This document shows positions 14,317 to 19,875 of a stretch of 19,875 nucleotides of DNA, piece after piece (position 1 is the stretch's first letter; every line of letters starts with the position of its first letter). Location: assembly GCA_031273365.1 (NCBI GenBank), contig JAISSA010000190.1, positions 1 to 19,875 of the forward strand, given 5' to 3'. Under the pieces are notes generated by a model, which saw only the letters and a list, made by a program, of their open reading frames with translations, was not told the DNA's origin and ran no database searches. This stretch comes from Synergistaceae bacterium (GTDB lineage Bacteria > Synergistota > Synergistia > Synergistales > Aminobacteriaceae). A program made the translations under genes and the position numbers.

Positions 14317-15381
14317 TCAATAACCCTGAATTCCCATTTTGCGGCAAATCGAGCGCACCTCCGGGTTCAGGTAAACGCCCTCCTCTTCCCAGACCGTTCC
14401 GTCCAGAACGATGGTCGGGTGGAGGACGATGCCGTCGGTGTGTCCGGCGGCGGCCCACTCTTTGCCCATGATCGATTTTCCCTGACTGCCGATGCCGAAC
14501 TCGATGCAGCCGAAGACCCGTTCGTCCTCGACGATGCGTCCCGTGATCGCGGCAACCCCCGGGTTAAACCCCAGCGAGTAGTGCGCCAGCCGGTACATGT
14601 TCTCCGGGTCGTTCAGCCCCTCCATCCACCGTTTGAAGACCTGCGCGTCATGTCCGCCCCGGATGTCCTCCACGCGGCCGTCCTTCAGGGTCAGCACGAC
14701 CGGGGAGGAGAGCCTGCCCAGCTCCAGGGGCGGCCACAGCGCCCCGTCGAAGACCAGCGTTCCCTCGATCGTCTCCTCGATGGGACACCAGGATATCTGC
14801 CCGGCGAGCATGACCGGATAGCCTTTTTCGGTGGCCCGCTTCCCCGAGAGTCGGACCTTCCGCCCCCTGTTGCAGCCTCTGAGGTTCGTTCCGGCGGCGC
14901 TCTTCACGATCACCTCGTCGGCCGCCTGCACCTGACGCAGGAGCGTCTCTCCCAGCTCGATGACGAGGCCGTAGTCAATGTTGCTGATGGTGCGGACCAT
15001 CATCATGACGTCCATGCCGGTGAGGCAGATATACCGGCACCCGGCGGCCAGTGCCGCGCGGAAGCAGGGCGAGTGCATCACGTAGGAATAGGTGAATTCT
15101 ATCCAGACGTCGGAAGCCGCTACAGCCGCCGCGACGGGCGCGCAGGGTTCGACGCAGGAGTTCGGGGCCGTCGGATAATAGATCACGGTCGGCTGTCCGC
15201 CGATGGCAAACACCGCGCCGGCCACGGCCTCCACCACCCTCCGGTCGGTGCAGGAGTCGCCCGTTATCACGACGTTCTCGCCCCTCTGCACCAGCATCAC
15301 ATCCCGGGCAAGCGTCAGAGCCCCTTTCGCGAGTTCGTAACTCATATACTCGTCGCGAGTTTCCATCCCGATGGTAAACAT
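14317..15381 (-). CDS. M29 (aminopeptidase T)/NicX-like metalloenzyme
   Basis: This 354-residue cytoplasmic protein resembles the short members of the M29 metallopeptidase group, which are usually annotated as leucyl aminopeptidases. The family also contains the iron enzyme NicX. Shared C-terminal blocks are RLAHYSLGFNPG (265-275), EDERVFGCIEFGIGSQ (285-300), AGHTDGIVLHPTIVLDG (312-328) and an EEEGVYLNPE tail. Candidate metal ligands are H267, H314 and D316; in M29 peptidases the first position is usually Glu. No signal peptide is seen. It is first in the operon with a family 5 peptide importer (51-base gap), which favours a peptidase or amidohydrolase role; a dioxygenase role is less likely if the organism is anaerobic. 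ATG 15381 has AGAGAAGAG upstream; an internal ATG at codon 13 is possible. Confidence 0.75.
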   Translation of the reverse strand: MFTIGMETRDEYMSYELAKGALTLARDVMLVQRGENVVITGDSCTDRRVVEAVAGAVFAIGGQPTVIYYPTAPNSCVEPCAPVAAAVAASDVWIEFTYSYVMHSPCFRAALAAGCRYICLTGMDVMMMVRTISNIDYGLVIELGETLLRQVQAADEVIVKSAAGTNLRGCNRGRKVRLSGKRATEKGYPVMLAGQISWCPIEETIEGTLVFDGALWPPLELGRLSSPVVLTLKDGRVEDIRGGHDAQVFKRWMEGLNDPENMYRLAHYSLGFNPGVAAITGRIVEDERVFGCIEFGIGSQGKSIMGKEWAAAGHTDGIVLHPTIVLDGTVWEEEGVYLNPEVRSICRKMGIQGY

Positions 15382-15402
15382 CGACTCTTCTCTCCCGTCT
15401 TT

Positions 15403-15428
15403 TGCTATAAATTTTTGAAATTATAGCA
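15403..15428 (-). promoter_or_regulatory. Extended -10 promoter within an inverted repeat, M29/Opp operon
   Basis: On the minus strand TGCTATAAT (15428-15420) is a perfect -10 with the extended TG motif. No convincing -35 is present. The element overlaps an 8-bp inverted repeat, TGCTATAA (15403-15410) and TTATAGCA (15421-15428), separated by 10 bases. A dimer bound there would cover the -10 and the likely start site, so it looks like a repressor site for the peptide-uptake operon. Confidence 0.55.
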
Positions 15429-15430
15429 TA

Positions 15431-15650
15431 TTACCAGAGAGAAGCGATGGAAGTTTTGTGCGCCGCTGATCCGTTCCAGGGAATTAAGATGGCACGAGCG
15501 CAGTAGTTTTGCCTGCTCGTGTTTGCCGCCGCTCCGGCAGAGGAAAAAATTGCGCCGCAAACGCAGCCTCCCATCCGGAGCGCAGTGTTTGCGGCGTTGA
15601 TAATAATGGCGTCCACTTCCATCTGGTTATGTCGTTTGATCCTGAATTCC
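15431..15650 (-). pseudogene. Macrodomain (ADP-ribose-binding) protein remnant
   Basis: One minus-strand frame reads FRIKRHNQMEVDAIIINAAN followed by TALRMGGCVCGAIFSSAG. This is the N-terminal core of a macrodomain: the VDAIVNAAN adenine/ADP-ribose motif and the GGGVxGAIxxAAG loop, here with the third Gly replaced by Cys. After SSAG the similarity ends and a stop follows about 37 codons later, so roughly two-thirds of the usual ~170 residues are missing. Intact relatives remove ADP-ribose or deacetylate O-acetyl-ADP-ribose; this copy cannot form the fold. It lies directly upstream of the M29/Opp promoter in an AT-richer remnant zone. Confidence 0.6.
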
Positions 15651-15941
15651 TCAAGATTTTAGCGTAGACGTATTTTCTTTGATACTTTTTACGATATCGA
15701 GTGCAGCATCAAAAGCTGAGAGCATCTGCTTTTGCTTCTTTGTCAGAGCTTTTGTGAACCTGTATCCGTTATGGCTGGAAAGAATAGTGATATTGGACAT
15801 TTGATTGAATACCTTTTTCAGAGAAGTTGAATTATCGACCAGGTATTGCGTGAGCTTTTTTAACAGGTAAGCACGAATGGCACACGCAATAAATGTCACT
15901 GCCCCTGACCGGGAGAACCCGATCTTTGAAAACGTTATTAC
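15651..15941 (-). pseudogene. Possible transposase C-terminal remnant
   Basis: An open minus-strand frame of about 96 codons contains AVTFIACAIRAYLLKKLTQY, then a Ser/Lys-rich stretch, NITILSSHNGYRFTKALTKK and QKQMLSAFDAALDIVK. The pattern of a short hydrophobic helix with Lys/Leu repeats followed by a basic LTKKQKxxL tail is reminiscent of the C-terminal part of DDE transposases of the IS4/IS1634 kind, where an ICFxALxxYKxLE-like helix ends the catalytic domain. No DDE residues, terminal repeats or full element are visible. The family is a guess from resemblance; that it is a fragment is more certain. Confidence 0.35.
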
Positions 15942-16002
15942 TTATTTTCTCGAGTATCTTGTCCACAATATGTTCAATCACAATATTTTCAACTAATGAC
16001 AT
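15832..16002 (-). CDS. Small ORF of unknown function (56 codons)
   Basis: ATG 16002 is preceded by GGGAG at nine bases. It encodes MSLVENIVIEHIVDKILEKI followed by SNNVFKDR, then a Cys-containing tail that overlaps the transposase-like frame. The first 28 residues look like a real amphipathic helix; the remainder looks like read-through into remnant DNA. It may be the 5' end of a gene broken by an insertion. Upstream at 16092-16036, an 18-codon ORF (MFFITAVLVIAFATTCLA) with GAGGGG before it looks like an isolated signal peptide. No family is recognised. Confidence 0.25.
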   Translation of the reverse strand: MSLVENIVIEHIVDKILEKISNNVFKDRVLPVRGSDIYCVCHSCLPVKKAHAIPGR

Positions 16003-16120
16003 GAAAGCCATCTCCCTTCCACGGGGTCGTCATGTTTTTTATGCCAGGCATGTCGTCGCGAATGCGATTACCAATACTGCTGTGATAAAGAACATGAAGT
16101 CGCCCCTCTAAAATTAATAT

Positions 16121-17653
16121 TTACTGCCAGGTTACCGAGACGTTGGTTTTGACTGTTTGAACGACTGGTTTTTGGGTTTGCAGGTATTGAATAGCCAGGG
16201 TGAATATATCCTCTGAGTGACGCTTTATCACCCGGCATTTTTTGTAGCAATCATATCCCCCCGCCCCGCTTGCCCTGTAGTCGCTCATGGCCATGGTCAG
16301 TTTTTTATCGCCTATGGGTTCCCCTTTATAAAACAGCGAAAGAACCCGAGAACCTGTTGGCCTGCTGATATCAAAAGAATATTCCAGACCCGCGACGAAA
16401 TCATAGCCGAAGTCTTTTTTGCCCAAAACCCTTTCGGAAATAGTCGGTACGCCGTCCTTCAGGTCAAAAAATTCAGCTCCGCGTTCAAGAGCTGTTTTAA
16501 GCGTAGCCTCATCCACTTCGATCACAACGATCGAACATGGGAAAGGGTACGCGGCCAGCACTTCCCGGATGGTTACGGACTCGTTAAAACTGACCAGCGT
16601 GCTTTTAAGGTTTTCGCAACAGATATCCGCTTTCGAAAATTCCAGCATCACCTGCATGAAGAAATCCGTTACAGGGTCTCCATGCAGGGCCGCGTCAATA
16701 TGATTGTCCGCCACAATCATGGGAGAGGACAATTCCCCAACCTGAGTATCCAGCCATTTTTGAACTTCATCTTCAACAGGACGCAGGGCGTCGTAAATTG
16801 CCGCGTCATACCTGGTTCCTGGTGCTCTGATCTCTGAACTGATTGTCGCCGGTCTGCTTTCCGACAATTCGACGGTTACTTCCGCATATTTCCGGGCATG
16901 AGCTGGAAGCTGCATAGTATATGTCCCGAACAGAGTCCTGCCGCTCACCTCCCTATGCTGATGGCTCGTCAGCAGAATATCGAAAGAGAGTTCTTTGCAA
17001 ATCCTGTAACCCGCATTTTCTCCGTGTGTCTCGATAATGTCACCGGTTTCCAGGTTGTTTTCAAAACCGCCGTGGTAAACACATATCGTTACGTCGCACT
17101 TGTCTCTGATCGCTTTCAATTCTTCTTTCGCTGCCACGAAAGGGTCATTGATAACGAAGTTTCGCAAATTTTCCTCTTTTTCCCAATATGGGATATAGTC
17201 TGTGGTTATTCCGACCAATCCGATCTTTATGCCATTTTCCAACGTGCAAATCTCGTTGGGAATAAACTCTATTTTCCCGGTTTTGTCTCTGATATTTGCG
17301 CACAGATATTTCGCTTTAAGCGAATCGAAATAGTTGAAAAGCATATCGTAGCCGTAGTTGAAATCGTGGTTGCCGGGGACGACGTAATCCACCTTGCCTG
17401 CGTTGAACGCCTCCGCCATAGGATTCGGACTGTCGGCAACGGATTGCTCTGCGTAAAACTTCGCGAGAGGCGAGCCCTGCAAGGTGTCGCCTCCGTCTAT
17501 TATCAGCGTGTTGCCGTCTTTTTTGCGGAAATTGTAAATGCAATTCAATACACCCATCTGCCGTTCGGTGGAGTCGAGGTAGTTTGTGGGAAAGAGAAAC
17601 CCGTGTGTGTCCGACGTGTAAAAAATTTTCAGCAGTTTTTTACCCATAAGCAT
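16121..17653 (-). CDS. 5'-nucleotidase / UshA-type metallophosphoesterase, cytoplasmic form
   Basis: This 510-residue two-domain enzyme starts with a calcineurin-like phosphoesterase domain (1 to ~270): FYTSDTHG (11-18), DGGDTLQGSP (53-62), GNHDFNYG (94-101), VYHGG and LLTSHQHREVSG. This gives the Asp/His/Asn/His dinuclear metal site, with SHQH in place of the usual GHTH. A 5'-nucleotidase C-terminal domain (~320-480) follows, with the DYRASGAGGYDCY nucleotide-binding block. Relatives hydrolyse nucleoside monophosphates, UDP-sugars or cyclic nucleotides. There is no signal peptide, unlike most family members, which are exported. The first ATG (17653) has GAAGG only about four bases away; ATG 17647 has better spacing. 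Codon use is AT-richer than in the flanking operons, suggesting separate origin. Confidence 0.9.
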   Translation of the reverse strand: MLMGKKLLKIFYTSDTHGFLFPTNYLDSTERQMGVLNCIYNFRKKDGNTLIIDGGDTLQGSPLAKFYAEQSVADSPNPMAEAFNAGKVDYVVPGNHDFNYGYDMLFNYFDSLKAKYLCANIRDKTGKIEFIPNEICTLENGIKIGLVGITTDYIPYWEKEENLRNFVINDPFVAAKEELKAIRDKCDVTICVYHGGFENNLETGDIIETHGENAGYRICKELSFDILLTSHQHREVSGRTLFGTYTMQLPAHARKYAEVTVELSESRPATISSEIRAPGTRYDAAIYDALRPVEDEVQKWLDTQVGELSSPMIVADNHIDAALHGDPVTDFFMQVMLEFSKADICCENLKSTLVSFNESVTIREVLAAYPFPCSIVVIEVDEATLKTALERGAEFFDLKDGVPTISERVLGKKDFGYDFVAGLEYSFDISRPTGSRVLSLFYKGEPIGDKKLTMAMSDYRASGAGGYDCYKKCRVIKRHSEDIFTLAIQYLQTQKPVVQTVKTNVSVTWQ

Positions 17654-17857
17654 TCACCTTCTCGTCAAAGGAAAAAGGATATTTGAAACAGCCAGGTGTT
17701 TATAGTGCGTCCTTAAAATACTGGATGAAGGCCAAAATGACAAATCTCAGTTCGGAAATATTTTTTCCGCAGTTGGAGTTGGAATAATCGTAAGCGTTCA
17801 AGCGGGGCAGAGCTGAAGGAGAAGCCAGAGGCGCTCGCCCTGCATTTCATTTTTCGT

Positions 17858-17899
17858 TTGACTTTTTCTGTTTTTATGTGTATATTTTATGTATATACA
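17858..17899 (+). promoter_or_regulatory. vapBC promoter with palindromic operator
   Basis: TTGACT (17858-17863) and TATATT (17881-17886) are 17 bases apart. The perfect palindrome TGTATATACA (17890-17899) covers the expected start site, and a wider imperfect inverted repeat (ATGTGTATA/TATATACAT, 17876-17900) includes the -10 box. This is where a VapB-type antitoxin dimer would bind for autorepression. A second TATAAT occurs at 17901-17906. Confidence 0.6.
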
Positions 17900-17917
17900 T
17901 TATAATGGGAGGCAGAC

Positions 17918-18163
17918 ATGACTGACGTCACGACAACGAAGGTATTCACAAGCGGCAATTCGCAGGCCGTTCGTCTTCCGAAACAATTTCGTCTGAAAGA
18001 CGGAGAGGTGTATATTGCCAGAGATAATGATACGATTATAATTTTTCCAAAGCCTGAGAAATTTGTTTCTTTGCAGGATGTCCAGGCATTTTTCGACTCC
18101 ATCCATTGTCCCGATCTTGAGCTTGAACGGGATATGTCCCTGCCTCGCCCTGTCGATCTGTAG
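17918..18163 (+). CDS. vapB: VapB-type antitoxin (AbrB/SpoVT domain)
   Basis: This 81-residue antitoxin has an N-terminal swapped-hairpin DNA-binding domain (residues 5-48: TTKVFTSGNSQAVRLPKQF, then RLKDGEVYIARDNDTIIIFP), which is the VapB/MazE pattern. The acidic C-terminal tail (DVQAFFDSI to the end) would wrap and inhibit the toxin. GGGAGG (17907-17912) is five bases before the ATG. It should neutralise VapC and repress its own promoter. The toxin gene follows after 11 bases. Confidence 0.92.
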   Translation: MTDVTTTKVFTSGNSQAVRLPKQFRLKDGEVYIARDNDTIIIFPKPEKFVSLQDVQAFFDSIHCPDLELERDMSLPRPVDL

Positions 18164-18174
18164 GCATATGAGCT

Positions 18175-18576
18175 ATGGTTTCGATTTATATGCTGGATAC
18201 GGATACTTGCAGTTATATCATCAAAAAGAACCCGGCCTCAGTTGTTCAGGCATTCTGGAAGCATAAAGACGACGAGATTTGCATTAGCTCCGTTACGTAT
18301 GCCGAACTGATGTATGGCGCTATGCGCTCCGGCTCAACAAAAATCCCTGTTTTAATTAACCGTTTTGTGACTCGCGTCGGCATCGTCAACTTTGATGATG
18401 CGGCCGGCAAAGAATACGCTCGAATCCGATGTGCCCTGGAAGCGGCCGGTACGCCTGTTGCAACCGCCGATCTTATGATTGCCGCCTGTGCCAGGACTAA
18501 AAAAGCTGTTTTGGTGACGAACAACGTCAGGCATTTCGAGAAAATACCAGATCTGAAGATCGAAAATTGGCTTTGA
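18175..18576 (+). CDS. vapC: VapC-type PIN-domain toxin ribonuclease
   Basis: This 133-residue PIN-domain endoribonuclease, a type II toxin, is of the kind that cleaves initiator tRNA or other specific RNAs. Acidic active-site residues are visible: D8 in MLDTDTCSYII, E44 in SSVTYAELMYGA and D99 in GTPVATADLMIAA, followed by VTNNVRHFEKIPDLKIENW. This matches the VapC subgroup in which TNN replaces TxD. No truncation is seen, so it appears functional. The ATG at 18175 has a weak ribosome site (TAGG), consistent with lower toxin expression coupled to vapB; ATG at codon 6 is an alternative. Confidence 0.93.
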   Translation: MVSIYMLDTDTCSYIIKKNPASVVQAFWKHKDDEICISSVTYAELMYGAMRSGSTKIPVLINRFVTRVGIVNFDDAAGKEYARIRCALEAAGTPVATADLMIAACARTKKAVLVTNNVRHFEKIPDLKIENWL

Positions 18577-18748
18577 GATATTTCACGGGTTCAGCCGGGA
18601 TAATGAGCAGGATAGTGGTTATGATCGGATACCCGCGGTGTGGCGTAAAACACAGGATACACCTCCAGACCGCAGCGATGCTTACGTAATTCAGACACAA
18701 CCATTTCCATCTGTCAGCGAAGCGCTGCTCAGAGGCGCATATAAAGAA

Positions 18749-18781
18749 GGGCCGTTATCCTGACGTCAGCGATAACGGCCC
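18749..18781 (-). terminator. Terminator-like hairpin after the surface-protein gene
   Basis: GGGCCGTTATC (18749-18759) and GATAACGGCCC (18771-18781) form a perfect 11-bp stem. The 11-base loop itself contains the palindrome CTGACGTCAG, so the structure can extend. On the minus strand CTTCTTTAT follows, a moderate T-tract, so it most likely ends the gene whose stop is at 18807. Elsewhere in 18577-18806 nothing further is recognised. Confidence 0.65.
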
Positions 18782-18806
18782 TGTGTTGATTGAAAAGGGG
18801 TGATTT

Positions 18807-19874
18807 TTACCGGATCCGGCGCCTGCGCAGGGCAACGCCCGTCAGCAGCAACAGGCCGATCGTGCCGTAGCCGGCGTTGCATCCGCCGCCGCCCTGCGAC
18901 GACGGGCTGGGGTTCGGGTTCACGGGCCTGTCAGGCACGGTGGCGGTCTCTTCGATGGTGATCGCCACGGGCGTCGTGCCGACGTACTTTTGCCCGGTTT
19001 CGCTGTCCGCGAATTTCACTCTGTACGAGCCGGCGGGCACGGAGCCCTTGCTGCCATCCGGCTTTTTCAGGTTATCCGCGTCGATGTCCAGCGTCGTCGC
19101 GCCGGAAGCGCTCGTGACGCTTCTCGCCACAAACGGGCCGACGTATGCCGACGTATCGGCCGCTCTGATGCCGGCGCTGCTGGAGATTTCCACTATAAAC
19201 CAGAAATGGAACTGCACGTTGTTCGGTATGGGCACGCCGCCCGCCGCCACTATGGAGAGGGAGAAGTGCCGCCCCGGGTTCTCGGTGGCGGGTACGACGG
19301 CCGTCGTTGTGGTGTCCGGAACCGTTGGGGGCGCGGTGGGATCCGTCGGCTCGGGGTCAGGCGTCGGCGTCGGTCCCGGCCCCGGATCCGGATTTGGCTC
19401 AGGCGTCGGGTCCGGGTCGGGCGAGGGCTCAGGGACAGAATCCGCAGATACGGGATAAAAGTCCCAGGCGTAAGGCGAGACCTGAGAAGATTCCTGTAAA
19501 TAAAAATTGAGACGGATGCGCGTTACGCTGGCGATGGGGAAAGAGGTATCGAAGGTCGCCGTCGAGGACGGTTCCGATTCCGCTTCGAAATAGGCTCCGC
19601 CGGACGTCCATCTGAAAGGAGACTCCGAACCGCTGTGGTCGACCCTTATAGTCCCGACACCGCCCGAAACCGGGGCCGTGGCGATCCCGGCCGGATCAGC
19701 GGCGGCAACAAATTTCCAGTTGACCCCGATAAGGACGTCCCCCGACACGACAGGTTCGATATAAGGGGCAAACTCATTCAACAGGTCGGCCGTCGAGCGG
19801 AATTTTGGAATCACGAAAGAGTGTACCGTCTCTCCATAAGTCGGATGTGTCCATTCCACCGTTTTTCCGCTCAA
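18807..19874 (-). CDS. Surface protein with SYNERG-CTERM sorting signal (5' end outside window)
   Basis: At least 356 residues are visible and the start lies beyond the right edge. The visible N-terminal ~150 residues are beta-rich with no domain I recognise. A linker of alternating Pro with Asp/Glu/Thr/Gly follows (about 19320-19440), typical of extended wall- or envelope-spanning stalks. A second beta-type domain then contains AGSYRVKFADSETGQKYVGT. The C-terminus has a Ser/Gly-rich spacer, GCNAGYG, a hydrophobic stretch (TIGLLLLTGVAL) and RRRRIR: the SYNERG-CTERM pattern, a tripartite C-terminal signal of Synergistetes thought to be processed at the envelope. The protein is probably exported and cell-surface anchored; its function is unknown. 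Confidence 0.85.
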   Translation of the reverse strand: MSGKTVEWTHPTYGETVHSFVIPKFRSTADLLNEFAPYIEPVVSGDVLIGVNWKFVAAADPAGIATAPVSGGVGTIRVDHSGSESPFRWTSGGAYFEAESEPSSTATFDTSFPIASVTRIRLNFYLQESSQVSPYAWDFYPVSADSVPEPSPDPDPTPEPNPDPGPGPTPTPDPEPTDPTAPPTVPDTTTTAVVPATENPGRHFSLSIVAAGGVPIPNNVQFHFWFIVEISSSAGIRAADTSAYVGPFVARSVTSASGATTLDIDADNLKKPDGSKGSVPAGSYRVKFADSETGQKYVGTTPVAITIEETATVPDRPVNPNPSPSSQGGGGCNAGYGTIGLLLLTGVALRRRRIR

Positions 19875-19875
19875 A

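Noticed and set aside
18577..18745. Possible small RNA or attachment site after vapC
   Set aside because: No repeats, tRNA-like fold or promoter were evident by eye, so no feature is claimed.
18877..19510. Plus-strand frames with Gly/Ser/Val or Arg-rich repeats
   Set aside because: They are the antisense of the Pro/Asp linker of the SYNERG-CTERM protein, not independent repetitive proteins.

Overview
The window looks like chromosomal DNA from a GC-rich member of the Synergistota (Synergistetes). The main evidence is the truncated surface protein at the right edge, whose C-terminus ends in GCNAGYG, a hydrophobic helix and an Arg tail, the pattern of the SYNERG-CTERM sorting signal. The gene content (tripartite tricarboxylate transporter, Opp/Dpp peptide importer, M29-like hydrolase) suits an amino-acid- and peptide-using anaerobe. 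No rRNA, tRNA, CRISPR array or prophage was seen.

Region 1 (1-2650, + strand): the 3' tail of an unknown ORF overlaps a zeta-toxin-like P-loop kinase gene, which is followed by a 91-nt imperfect hairpin. Next comes a complete-looking attenuation unit in front of pheA (chorismate mutase/prephenate dehydratase): a sigma70-type promoter, a 38-residue leader ORF containing YAYFVFSFS, a 13-bp antiterminator pairing, and an 18-bp-stem intrinsic terminator.

Region 2 (2650-7464, + strand): a promoter and palindrome lead into a tctB-tctA-tctC carboxylate transporter operon. It is preceded by the N-terminal stub of a thiamine-diphosphate enzyme, whose stop overlaps the tctB start, and followed by a shikimate-dehydrogenase-like stub. 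An IclR-family regulator comes next. The layout suggests a catabolic locus that lost its enzymes but kept transporter and regulator.

Region 3 (7634-15428, - strand): an extended -10 promoter with an overlapping inverted repeat drives an M29/NicX-like metalloenzyme gene, a family 5 solute-binding protein, two permeases and two ATPases (OppB/C/D/F type), with short gaps or overlaps throughout. A metallo-beta-lactamase-fold hydrolase follows with its own promoter-like leader.

Region 4 (15431-18580): visibly AT-richer accessory DNA. It holds a macrodomain remnant, a possible transposase C-terminal remnant, an intact cytoplasmic-type 5'-nucleotidase gene (- strand) and a vapBC toxin-antitoxin pair (+ strand). 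It appears to be an insertion hotspot.

Region 5 (18745-19875, - strand): a terminator-like hairpin and the 3' part of the SYNERG-CTERM surface protein with a Pro/Asp linker.

The most interesting element is the pheA attenuator, because the leader peptide, antiterminator and terminator can all be read directly from the sequence.
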